Part shown: one piece after another, positions 1 through 6,196 of the stretch | Position numbering within the stretch: position 1 is the stretch's first letter | Layout: each line of letters opens with the position of its first letter | Notes under the pieces: generated by a model | Databases searched by the model: none | What the model saw: only the letters and a program-made list of their open reading frames with translations | Told to the model about the DNA's origin: nothing | Position numbers and translations under genes: made by a program | Assembly (NCBI GenBank): GCA_022566235.1 | Contig: JADFJI010000116.1 | Coordinates: 1 to 7,026, forward strand | DNA length: 7,026 nt | Reading direction: 5' to 3' | Origin: Chloroflexota bacterium | GTDB lineage: Bacteria; Chloroflexota; Dehalococcoidia; Plut-88900

Positions 1-251
1 GGGGGGCGTCCCCAATTGTCGGGCCGCCCCTCCGCTTTTACTTCGGAGCGCCCTTCCCCAAAGGTGTCGGGGTGAAGTAACGTCTCTTGGATAACGGTTT
101 TTGTGGAGGGACTTCTCCCTCAACCCGAAGGTGTGACACCGCAACCCCCGGGGCGATCTTTAGTGGGGGGTGGAGGTGTTCTTGACCTTCGGCAGTGGGC
201 AGCCTTCGTAGCAGGTTTGGTCCAAGGGCCAGGGGTGCATACCCTGCGCCC
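1..251. other. Non-coding region with several short inverted repeats
   Basis: I see no convincing gene here; the open frames lack family resemblance and merely run into the antisense of the dehydrogenase gene. The stretch is rich in short inverted repeats: GGGGCG (3-8) with CGCCCC (25-30), enclosing CCC (11-13)/GGG (21-23); CTCCG (30-34) with CGGAG (44-48); TTACTTC (38-44) with GAAGTAA (74-80); GAGGGA (106-111) with TCCCTC (116-121) around a 4-base loop; and GGTGT (130-134) with ACACC (136-140). Several are mutually exclusive. No long T tract follows a hairpin on the minus strand, so a classic intrinsic terminator for the dehydrogenase gene is not evident. I found no tRNA-like cloverleaf and no SRP, 6S or RNase P signature. 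It may be the 3' untranslated or terminator region of the operon, or an unrecognised structured RNA. Confidence 0.5.
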
Positions 252-1277
252 CTATTTCAGCCAGGGCTTGATGAGCAGCTTGCCGAACTGCCTACGCTCC
301 TCCATCATCCTGTGGGCTTCGTGGGCGCCCTCCAGGGGATAGACGCTATCGATAACCGGGGTTATCCGGCCCCTGGCCACCGCCTTCAGGAGCTGGGCCA
401 ACTCGTGGCGGGTGCCCAGGTACGAGCCTATGAGGGAGAGTTGCTTGATGAATATCTCCTGGATGTTGACCCGGCTGTAGACCCCCGTGTGGGCCCCCGA
501 GGTGATCAGGCGGCCGTTGAAGGCCAGGCAGCCGATGCTCTTTTCCCAGGTCTCGGCGCCGATGTGCTCTATCACCACGTCCACCCCCCGCCCTTCCGTA
601 AGGCCGATAACGGCGTCCTGGAAATCCTCCTTGGAGTAGTTGATCGCCTCGTCGGCCCCGATCTGTTTCGCCCTCTCCACCTTGGTGTCGGAGCCGGCGG
701 TGGCGATGACCCGGGCCCCGGCCAGCTTGGCTATCTGGATCGCCCCGCTGCCCACGCCGCTTCCGGCGGCATGGACCAGAACGTCCTCTCCACTCCTCAC
801 CTTGGCCCGGCTGATGAGCATGTGCCATGCCGTCAGGTAGGCTAGAGCCACCCCTGCGGCCATGTCGTAGGATACCTCCGGTTGAAGGATTACCAGGCTT
901 GACGCCGGGGCCTTGGTGTACTCGGCGTATCCCCCGGGGATGCTGGCGGCCTTCAAGCACATCCCCTCCTCGCCGATGCGGCACGGCTCGCAGTTGCCGC
1001 AGGGAAATCGGGGGAGAACGGTGACCCTGTCCCCTATCTCGAAATCCGTTACCAGTTCCCCCAGCTCCATGATTTCCCCGGCCACCTCTCTGCCCGGGAC
1101 TGCAGGCAAGGGTATGCTGGCGCCGATGATGCCCTGCCTCAGGTAGAGGTCCACGTGATTGACACCGCAGGCCCACACCTTTATCAGCACCTCCAGTGGT
1201 CCCACCTCCGGGTCGGCCACCTTGCCGGCGTGCAGGACCTCCGGGCCACCATGCTCCTCTATAACCACCGCTCGCAT
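252..1277 (-). CDS. Zinc-type medium-chain dehydrogenase/quinone oxidoreductase (MDR superfamily)
   Basis: A 341-residue cytosolic NAD(P)-dependent oxidoreductase of the medium-chain dehydrogenase/reductase superfamily, of normal length. The N-terminal GroES-like domain covers about residues 1-130 and the Rossmann domain about 130-300. The coenzyme-binding motif AGSGVGSGA (171-179) and the following region up to GADEAINY resemble quinone oxidoreductases. The structural zinc site is complete: Cys93, Cys96, Cys99 and Cys107. The catalytic zinc site is not: Cys37 is present, but the usual GHE motif reads GRE (62-64) and no third ligand is visible near residue 145. This mixture suggests an NAD(P)H-dependent quinone, enone or enoyl-thioester type reductase rather than a classical alcohol dehydrogenase; the substrate is unknown. 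The ATG start has an AAGGAG Shine-Dalgarno sequence at 1285-1290, 7 bases upstream. It lies 111 bp downstream of the MetE-like pair on the same strand, so it may be co-transcribed. The family call is firm and the specific reaction is not. Confidence 0.92.
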   Translation of the reverse strand: MRAVVIEEHGGPEVLHAGKVADPEVGPLEVLIKVWACGVNHVDLYLRQGIIGASIPLPAVPGREVAGEIMELGELVTDFEIGDRVTVLPRFPCGNCEPCRIGEEGMCLKAASIPGGYAEYTKAPASSLVILQPEVSYDMAAGVALAYLTAWHMLISRAKVRSGEDVLVHAAGSGVGSGAIQIAKLAGARVIATAGSDTKVERAKQIGADEAINYSKEDFQDAVIGLTEGRGVDVVIEHIGAETWEKSIGCLAFNGRLITSGAHTGVYSRVNIQEIFIKQLSLIGSYLGTRHELAQLLKAVARGRITPVIDSVYPLEGAHEAHRMMEERRQFGKLLIKPWLK

Positions 1278-1352
1278 GGGCTTGCTCCTTCAGAAATCGG
1301 GAGGAATGAAAGTAACGGGTCCCAGATGGGTACGGGTACGGCTAACGGTCCC

Positions 1353-1373
1353 CCTCTCCCCCGCATGGAGAGG
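1353..1373 (-). terminator. 7-bp stem-loop between the MetE-like gene and the dehydrogenase gene
   Basis: CCTCTCC at 1353-1359 pairs perfectly with GGAGAGG at 1367-1373, leaving a 7-base loop. It starts 16 bases after the stop codon of the upstream MetE-like gene in transcription order. No T tract follows on the minus strand, so it is not a textbook intrinsic terminator. It could attenuate transcription into the dehydrogenase gene, protect a 3' end, or be chance in GC-rich DNA. Confidence 0.3.
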
Positions 1374-1388
1374 CCGACATCATCACCC

Positions 1389-2360
1389 CTAGTCGATCCC
1401 CAGCTCCTTCTTGATCATGTCCACCCCCTGCCGCACCACCCTCAGCTTCTCCTTGGCTTCCTCCACTGTACGGGTCTTGAGGCCGCAGTCGGGGTCCACC
1501 AGGATCTGTTCCGGGGGGAACTGGTTCAGCACCCGGCGAAGGCCCTCGGCCACCTCCTCGGGGCTTTCTATAACGTGGCTGTGTACATCGACCACTCCCA
1601 CCGATATCTTCTTGCCGAAGGAGTGTTGCTGGAAGACCTCCAGCAGCTGATATCCGCTGTTGGCCATCTCCAGGTCCAGGATATCCACGGGGATATCCAG
1701 CATCCGGGGATAGATCTTGGCGAAGTCTCCGTAACATATGTGGGTGATAGTAGTGGCGGTGAGGCCCTCCGTCACTACCCCCATGGCCTGAATGGCCAGG
1801 TCCAGCTCCTCGGGGCGGGTGGATATAGCGGGCTCGTCGATCTGGATATACCGTGCGCCGGCAGCCTCCAGGTCCATGGCTTCCTGATGAACGAACTGGG
1901 CCAGCTCCATCACGAAGGCCTCCCGGCTGTCGAAATACTCGTTGAAGGACCAGTCGCAGATGGTATAGGGGCCTGTCAACATCCCCTTCACCGGCTTCTT
2001 GGTCAGGCCCTGGGCGTACCGCCACATATCTATGGTGATGGGTTCATTCCTCCTGATCGGCCCCACGGCTATCGGCTTCCGGTAGTAACGGTTTCCGTAG
2101 GAGCGGACGAGGCCGCTGATGGCAAAGCCCTCCAGGTTCTCGGCGAAGTAGGTGACCATATCACCCCGGTCTTGCTCACCATCCACCAGGATGTCCAGCC
2201 CGATCTCCTCCTGCACCTGGACCCACTCCCTGGTGGACTGTTTTTCCAGCTCAAGGAGGTCTTTCCGGCCTAGCTCCTTCCGGGAGTACTGGGCCCGGGC
2301 CTTGCGAAGGTAAGGGGGCTTGGGCAAACTGCCCACCGAGGTTGTGAGAAGTGCGCTCAT
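1389..2360 (-). CDS. Core methionine synthase, MetE C-terminal catalytic domain as a stand-alone protein
   Basis: A 323-residue protein equivalent to the C-terminal (catalytic) half of cobalamin-independent methionine synthase MetE, which transfers a methyl group to homocysteine zinc-thiolate. Full MetE is about 750 residues, so this is the catalytic barrel alone. By comparison with E. coli MetE as I remember it, the zinc ligands are all present: His207 and Cys209 (in THICYGDF, for His641/Cys643), Glu231 (Glu665) and Cys292 (in DPDCGLKTR, for Cys726). Homocysteine contacts are kept at Ser11 (VGS), Glu62 (DGEQDR) and Asp175 (IQIDEPA). The catalytic His260 (VDVHS) and the Trp137 of the CDWSF segment, whose counterpart stacks on folate, are also kept. 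Its ATG follows directly on the TAA of the upstream MetE-N-like gene with no gap; only a weak AAGGCGG lies upstream, so translational coupling is likely. It could instead be a folate-independent Mes-type enzyme using a methyl-corrinoid donor. No cobalamin protein gene lies in the window to settle this. Confidence 0.93.
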   Translation of the reverse strand: MSALLTTSVGSLPKPPYLRKARAQYSRKELGRKDLLELEKQSTREWVQVQEEIGLDILVDGEQDRGDMVTYFAENLEGFAISGLVRSYGNRYYRKPIAVGPIRRNEPITIDMWRYAQGLTKKPVKGMLTGPYTICDWSFNEYFDSREAFVMELAQFVHQEAMDLEAAGARYIQIDEPAISTRPEELDLAIQAMGVVTEGLTATTITHICYGDFAKIYPRMLDIPVDILDLEMANSGYQLLEVFQQHSFGKKISVGVVDVHSHVIESPEEVAEGLRRVLNQFPPEQILVDPDCGLKTRTVEEAKEKLRVVRQGVDMIKKELGID

Positions 2361-3332
2361 TTAGGTGACTACCGCCTTAAATGCCCCGGCCCCCTCCACC
2401 AGCCTCTTCAGCTTGGCAACGGCCACATCTCGGGGCAGATAGTCCAGGCCGCAACTTGGGTTCAGATAGATACGGTCGGGGGATACGTGGGCCGTCGCCC
2501 TTTCCAGGGTCCGGGAGAGGTAGTCCACCGACTCCAGCTTGACGTTTCTAGCGTCCATGATGCCCAGGCCCAGCTCCGCGTCCTCTGGAAAGTCGTCCAG
2601 CAGATCGAAGTTGGCCGGGCCTCCCACGAAGTCCAGGCCGAACCCGTGAAAGGGGAGCCGGGTGAATCCAGGGAGTTCGGTGGCGTCCCCAAACCAGGTG
2701 TACAGCACCCGCTTTACGGACAACCCGTCGGTCAGCCGGGCCATGACCTGCTGGAACAGTCCCCAGTCCTCCTTGTGCCTGACAATGGCTGGCTCGTCGA
2801 TCTGCAGTAGGGGCACCCCTTCCCCCTCCAGGGCCTGGGCCTCCTGGCGGATGATATCCGCCAGGTCCAGGGCGAACCGGGCCAGGTCGGGGTGGTGCTC
2901 GGACCGGGAGAGCTTAGCCAGGGTGTAGGGACCGGTGAGGATGGCCTTTACCGGGAGGGAAGTGCAGCCGGCGGCGAAGCGGTAGTCTCTAACCGTCATC
3001 GGCCCGGGCCACCTGAGGGGGCCCGTGGCCACCGGCTGGCGATAGTAGGTGTTGGTATCGAAATAACGCAGGAGCCCGGTAAGGTGGAACCCCTCTACGC
3101 GACGGGCCAGGTAGGTCTGGCCGTCGTTCCAGCGGACCATCCCATCGGTGACCATTTCCAACCCCACCTCCTCCTGCTCCTGGATCACCTCCCGGGTAAC
3201 CTCGTCCTCGACCCTGGCCAGCTCCTCACCCGTTACATCTCCCTTGTCGAAACGGTTGATGACCCGGCGCAGCTTCTGCCCCTCGGGGCCCTCGGCTATC
3301 TTTGGATAGTTGCCTACGGTGGTTATCAGCAT
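2361..3332 (-). CDS. MetE N-terminal-domain-like protein lacking the zinc site
   Basis: A 323-residue protein of the MetE/UROD-like barrel superfamily. It retains LTGPYTL (132-138), LQIDEPAIV (176-184, Asp179) and NPSCGL (291-296, Cys294). Several segments resemble the N-terminal half of E. coli MetE more than the catalytic half: YTWFGD (211-216), the GLDFVGG region (232-238) and GIMDARNVKLES (257-268, like the ING-RNV segment of the N-domain). The zinc ligands His and Cys are replaced by Tyr211 and Trp213, the Glu ligand by Val236, the catalytic His by Ala261, the homocysteine Ser by Asn8 and Glu by Met65. It is therefore unlikely to be catalytic alone and probably partners with the downstream gene, possibly in methyl-donor binding. 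The open frame continues upstream to 3689, but that part overlaps the divergent aminotransferase gene. The ATG at 3332 places MLITTVGNYPK at the family N-terminus. No Shine-Dalgarno sequence precedes it and no nearer alternative start exists. Confidence 0.88.
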   Translation of the reverse strand: MLITTVGNYPKIAEGPEGQKLRRVINRFDKGDVTGEELARVEDEVTREVIQEQEEVGLEMVTDGMVRWNDGQTYLARRVEGFHLTGLLRYFDTNTYYRQPVATGPLRWPGPMTVRDYRFAAGCTSLPVKAILTGPYTLAKLSRSEHHPDLARFALDLADIIRQEAQALEGEGVPLLQIDEPAIVRHKEDWGLFQQVMARLTDGLSVKRVLYTWFGDATELPGFTRLPFHGFGLDFVGGPANFDLLDDFPEDAELGLGIMDARNVKLESVDYLSRTLERATAHVSPDRIYLNPSCGLDYLPRDVAVAKLKRLVEGAGAFKAVVT

Positions 3333-3386
3333 TGAGAATCTATTACGTCGTGGGTGAGGTCTGTCTGAAGGCCACGATGGGGGGAT

Positions 3387-3414
3387 ATTATCACAATGGG
3401 CCTGGCCCTCACAA
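3387..3414 (-). promoter_or_regulatory. Candidate sigma-70-like promoter for the split metE operon
   Basis: On the minus strand there is an extended -10, TGTGATAAT (GATAAT at 3387-3392, TG at 3394-3395). A -35-like TTGTGA sits at 3409-3414 with a 16-base spacer. Transcription would begin near 3380, giving a leader of about 48 bases before the ATG at 3332. The spacer contains a near-perfect palindrome (plus strand GGGCCTGGCCC, 3398-3408), and TTGTGA occurs on both sides of it, so the site could bind a regulator. This is motif matching by eye. Confidence 0.4.
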
Positions 3415-3446
3415 GCTCTCCTTTCCTCAAATGCAGGGCCGTCTCG

Positions 3447-3455
3447 TGCTATACT
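3447..3455 (+). promoter_or_regulatory. Candidate extended -10 promoter of the aminotransferase gene
   Basis: The sequence TGCTATACT fits an extended -10 element: TG at 3447-3448 and TATACT at 3450-3455, five of six matches to TATAAT. No good -35 hexamer is found at normal spacing, as is common with extended -10 promoters. The predicted transcript start near 3462 leaves a leader of about 60 bases before the ATG at 3523. Confidence 0.38.
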
Positions 3456-3510
3456 GCCGGTGGCTCTACACCTGATCCGGTATTCTCTTTGCATTGATGA
3501 GGTAGAGGAC

Positions 3511-3516
3511 AGGAGG
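3511..3516 (+). promoter_or_regulatory. Strong Shine-Dalgarno sequence deciding the aminotransferase start
   Basis: AGGAGG lies 6 bases before the ATG at 3523. It is the only strong ribosome-binding site near the 5' end of this frame, and it selects the 433-residue product over the reading that begins at 3460. Confidence 0.85.
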
Positions 3517-3522
3517 TCCCCC

Positions 3523-4824
3523 ATGGCGAAAGGTGATCGTAACGAAGCGCTGTTGGAAAAGGCAGGCAGATACCTGGCCGGTGGCGTTATAAACCACGTC
3601 ATACACGGCGTTCTCCCCAGCGACATGCAACCGGTGATAGCCCGGGGCCAGGGCAGTAAATTCTGGGACGTGGACGGCCGGGAGTACATCGACTACGTCA
3701 TGGGCTCGGGCCCCCTGATTCTGGGCCACGCCCATCCCGAGGTTGTGGCTGCCGCCCAGCGCCAGGTGTCCAATAGCTCTCAATTCTTCAATCTCAGCGA
3801 GCCTCTCCTGGAGCTCTCCGAGACCATTGTGGAGGCGATCCCCTGTGCCGAACGAATCAAATATACGGGCACCGGAAATGAAGCTACCATGTTCTCCCTG
3901 AGGCTGGCCAGGGCGTTCACCGGCAGGTCCAAGATATTGAAGATGGAGGGCGCTTATCACGGCACCCACGACTACGTCGCCTGGGCGGGCCGTCATAAGG
4001 AGCCGTTCGAATACCCGTATGGCCCTCCGGACTCCCTCGGCATCTCCGATGTCCTGGGCAAGGAGGTGCTGATCGCCCCGTTCAACGATCTGGAGGCCGT
4101 AGCCGCCATCGTCAAGGAAAACAGGGAGGAGCTGGCCGCGGTCATAGTCGAGCCGGTGCAGCGGAACATCCCCCCCAGCCCCGGCTATCTGGAGGGGCTG
4201 AGGAAGATTACCCGGGACAACGATGTAATGTTGATCTTCGACGAGGTAGTGACCGGATTTCGCCTGGCCTGGGGCGGCGCTCAGGAGTGCTACGGCGTGG
4301 TGCCCGACATGGCGTGTCTGGGCAAGGTGATCGGCGGCGGCTATCCCATTGGAGCCGTGGTAGGCAGGGAGGAGCTGTTCCGCTCTGTCACACCCGAGGC
4401 CGCAAGTTTGGGCCAGACGGTCCTGCAGGGAGGCACCTTCAGCGGTAATCCCCTGTCCACAGCAGCCGGCGCGGCGGCTCTGGGGGTCCTACAGCGACCC
4501 GGTCAGTACGACAGGCTGAACTTCCTGGGCAAGAAGCTGGGAGACGGACTCAAAGAGCTCAGCCAGATGCTGGAGCTTCCCGCATTCGTACCCCAGGAAG
4601 GCTCGCTGGTAGATATCCTGTTTATAGACAGGCCAGTCCTGCATTACCGGGACACCTGGGCCGCCGACGCCGATATGACATATAGGTTCAAGGCAGGGTT
4701 GATACGCCGTGGAATCTGGGCTGTCCCGGGCGGCCCCAAGATGTACGTGTCTCTGGCCCACTCCGAAGAGGACATAGACCTCACCCTCCAGGCTGCTGAG
4801 GAATCGATGAGGGACCTGCGGTAG
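3523..4824 (+). CDS. Class III PLP aminotransferase, glutamate-1-semialdehyde aminomutase-like
   Basis: A 433-residue fold-type I, class III PLP enzyme of the GSA-aminomutase (HemL)-like group, of the family's usual length. Visible motifs are WDVDGREYIDYV (48-59), TGTGNEATM (115-123), the PLP-stacking segment AYHGTHD (144-150), FDEVVTGFR (239-247) with the pyridine-binding Asp240, the Schiff-base Lys268 in LGKVIGGGYPIGA, FSGNPLS (306-312) and the C-terminal SLAHSEEDI (410-418). The start at 3523 is fixed by a strong AGGAGG at 3511-3516, 6 bases upstream; a longer in-frame reading from 3460 lacks such a site and would include the probable promoter-proximal leader. It is probably not true HemL: the GSA-binding GGVNSPVR segment reads GGVINHVI (20-27), so the substrate-carboxylate Arg is Ile27, and the usual NSGTEA is GTGNEA. 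No tetrapyrrole genes are nearby. The substrate, perhaps an amino or oxo acid, is not identifiable. It is divergent from the split metE operon. Confidence 0.9.
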   Translation: MAKGDRNEALLEKAGRYLAGGVINHVIHGVLPSDMQPVIARGQGSKFWDVDGREYIDYVMGSGPLILGHAHPEVVAAAQRQVSNSSQFFNLSEPLLELSETIVEAIPCAERIKYTGTGNEATMFSLRLARAFTGRSKILKMEGAYHGTHDYVAWAGRHKEPFEYPYGPPDSLGISDVLGKEVLIAPFNDLEAVAAIVKENREELAAVIVEPVQRNIPPSPGYLEGLRKITRDNDVMLIFDEVVTGFRLAWGGAQECYGVVPDMACLGKVIGGGYPIGAVVGREELFRSVTPEAASLGQTVLQGGTFSGNPLSTAAGAAALGVLQRPGQYDRLNFLGKKLGDGLKELSQMLELPAFVPQEGSLVDILFIDRPVLHYRDTWAADADMTYRFKAGLIRRGIWAVPGGPKMYVSLAHSEEDIDLTLQAAEESMRDLR

Positions 4825-4825
4825 C

Positions 4826-4845
4826 GCTCAGGCTTCGTCGTGAGC
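4826..4845. terminator. Weak stem-loop between convergent genes
   Basis: GCTCA (4826-4830) pairs with TGAGC (4841-4845) around a 10-base loop, directly after the aminotransferase stop. A second weak pair, TGGC (4858-4861) with GCCA (4870-4873), lies further in the 98 bp convergent gap. Neither is followed by a T tract on either strand. The location suits transcript ends for both converging genes, but the sequence support is thin. Confidence 0.25.
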
Positions 4846-4922
4846 TAGCCGAACGGATGGCGGGTTATTGCCAGGGCGTGCCTCTTCTGAACTCCAAGAC
4901 GTAAGACTGTCACATCCGACCC

Positions 4923-6182
4923 TTACTGGGGCAGCTCTCCCAGGGTCACGGTGATGGTCATCTCCTGGCCATTCCGGATTATCCCTACGTCTACCGTCTT
5001 ACCCACCTCCGTCTTGAAGTCCAGGAAGACGGTCACGGCGTCGGTATCGGCTATGGGCTCACCATTCATCGTAACGATGTGGTCCCCGCCTGCCAGGATC
5101 ACAATGTTGCCAATCTGCACCTGACTTGTTCCCCCTCTGAGCCCAGCCATATGAGCCGGCCCGTTCTGGGCAATCTGTTGCACCAGGACTCCCTCTTCCG
5201 AGAAGAGGTTAAGCTCTTCTGCAAGACGGCTGTTGACGTTCGCGATGGAGACTCCCAACAGTGGGTGTCTTGCCCTGCCGAACTGGATCATCTCGGGCAC
5301 CCATCGCTTGGCGGTGTTCACCGGGACAGCGAACCCGATGCCCACGGACCCTCCCGACGGGCTGAAGATGGCGGTGTTTATCCCTATCACCTCGCCGTCG
5401 GCGTTGAGCAGGGGGCCGCCCGAGTTGCCCGGGTTTATGGCCGCATCGGTCTGAATGACGTTGGCGATGGTCCTGCCGTTGGGGGCGTCCAGGGTGCGGC
5501 CCAGGGCGCTCACCACCCCGGTGGTCACAGTCCTGTCCAGTCCGAAGGGGTTGCCTATCGCTATGGCCAGCTCACCCACCAGCAGGCTGTCGGAGTCGCC
5601 CATCGGTATTGGAAGGAGTTGGCCCGGGGAGACGTCGACCTGCAGCACCGCTAAATCGCTGAATGGATCACGACCCAGAACTTCGGCCTCCAGGATGGTG
5701 CCGTCGGCCAGGGTGACCTCCACTAGCTGGGCTCCCTCCACAACGTGGTTGTTGGTCAATATCCGCCCTTCGTTATCTAGCACGAACCCGGACCCAGTGC
5801 CCGTTCGAGGCACAGGGCTATTGAAGGAGTCCACTGTATAGACGGTACTGGAGATGTGCACTACTGAGTTGGTCACCTTTCGGTATACGTCCTGGATGAC
5901 CTGGGCCTGAGTCCTGAAAGAACCTGGTTCCTGGGGCAGGGGTGTTGGTATCGGGACTCCGGCGTTGACGGCGGCTATGGCCGTGGCCACCGCGTTCCCG
6001 ATCCTGGTTTCTATGTCCGTCGCTTCGACTGCTTCTCTGATCTGGCCCTCAATGTCCGCTGCGGCCAGGGCGTCCCTGACCTGGGTCTCTATGTCGGGTG
6101 CGGGGGCGTCGTCGCCGGAGCAGGCGGACGCGAAGATGATGGTGGACATGGCGATGAGCAGCAATACGATTCCAGCCTTCAA
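4923..6182 (-). CDS. HtrA/DegP-like trypsin-type serine protease with PDZ domain, probable lipoprotein
   Basis: A 419-residue envelope protease (family S1C) expected to degrade or trim misfolded extracytoplasmic proteins. The N-terminus is a short hydrophobic signal (residues 2-20) ending ASAC, so Cys21 is a probable lipidation site, though the -3 residue is Ala rather than the usual Leu. Residues 30-68 hold three 13-residue repeats beginning DIE (Asp30, Asp43, Asp56), then a Pro-rich linker (77-86). The protease domain (about 95-295) has the complete triad: His146 in TNNHVV, Asp176 in DPFSDLAVL and Ser254 in GNSGGP. One PDZ domain follows (about 305-415, with PLLGVSI and GPAHMAGLRGG). The start codon is TTG, chosen because AGGAGA at 6191-6196 lies 8 bases upstream and it exposes the signal peptide; an out-of-frame ATG at 6188-6190 stops within four codons. 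It lies 12 bp behind recO and is probably co-transcribed and translationally coupled. Confidence 0.95.
   Translation of the reverse strand: MKAGIVLLLIAMSTIIFASACSGDDAPAPDIETQVRDALAAADIEGQIREAVEATDIETRIGNAVATAIAAVNAGVPIPTPLPQEPGSFRTQAQVIQDVYRKVTNSVVHISSTVYTVDSFNSPVPRTGTGSGFVLDNEGRILTNNHVVEGAQLVEVTLADGTILEAEVLGRDPFSDLAVLQVDVSPGQLLPIPMGDSDSLLVGELAIAIGNPFGLDRTVTTGVVSALGRTLDAPNGRTIANVIQTDAAINPGNSGGPLLNADGEVIGINTAIFSPSGGSVGIGFAVPVNTAKRWVPEMIQFGRARHPLLGVSIANVNSRLAEELNLFSEEGVLVQQIAQNGPAHMAGLRGGTSQVQIGNIVILAGGDHIVTMNGEPIADTDAVTVFLDFKTEVGKTVDVGIIRNGQEMTITVTLGELPQ
5979..6095 (-). repeat. Three tandem 39-bp/13-residue repeats in the protease linker
   Basis: The protease encodes three consecutive 13-residue units, DIETQVRDALAAA, DIEGQIREAVEAT and DIETRIGNAVATA. 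The 39-base period is still visible in the DNA: plus-strand CTATGTCC at 6011, CAATGTCC at 6050 and CTATGTCG at 6089. The units are amphipathic and helix-forming and sit between the membrane anchor and the catalytic domain. Expansion by tandem duplication followed by drift is likely. Confidence 0.8.
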
Positions 6183-6190
6183 ATCACCAT

Positions 6191-6196
6191 TCTCCT
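6191..6196 (-). promoter_or_regulatory. Shine-Dalgarno overlapping the recO stop and deciding the TTG start
   Basis: On the minus strand the recO stop TAG (6197-6195) overlaps AGGAGA (6196-6191), which stands 8 bases before the TTG start of the protease at 6182. The overlap implies that ribosomes finishing recO can help initiate the protease. Confidence 0.75.

Noticed and set aside
1..30. Intrinsic terminator of an upstream plus-strand gene (GGGGCG/CGCCCC hairpin then TTTT at 36-39)
   Set aside because: The T run is only four bases and is offset five bases from the stem, and nothing to the left is visible.
195..845. Long plus-strand open frame opposite the dehydrogenase
   Set aside because: It is an antisense shadow of a well-supported dehydrogenase gene, with no recognisable protein features.
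1155..2273. 372-codon plus-strand open frame opposite the MetE-like gene
   Set aside because: It mirrors the minus-strand core methionine synthase and has biased, His/Leu/Gly-rich composition typical of antisense reading in GC-rich DNA.
3460..3522. Longer aminotransferase starting at 3460
   Set aside because: A strong AGGAGG six bases before 3523 and the start of class III homology favour the shorter form; the extra 21 residues look like translated leader.
3333..3522. SAM or cobalamin riboswitch ahead of the methionine synthase genes
   Set aside because: The predicted leader is only about 48 bases and I could not find the conserved riboswitch core motifs in either strand of the 190 bp gap.
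3333..3689. In-frame upstream extension of the MetE-N-like gene by 119 codons
   Set aside because: It runs antisense through the 5' part of the aminotransferase gene and the promoter region, has no family resemblance, and the barrel N-terminus begins at the ATG at 3332.
3523..4824. Naming the aminotransferase hemL
   Set aside because: Key substrate-binding residues of GSA aminomutase are changed and no tetrapyrrole gene is nearby, so the symbol would overstate the evidence.
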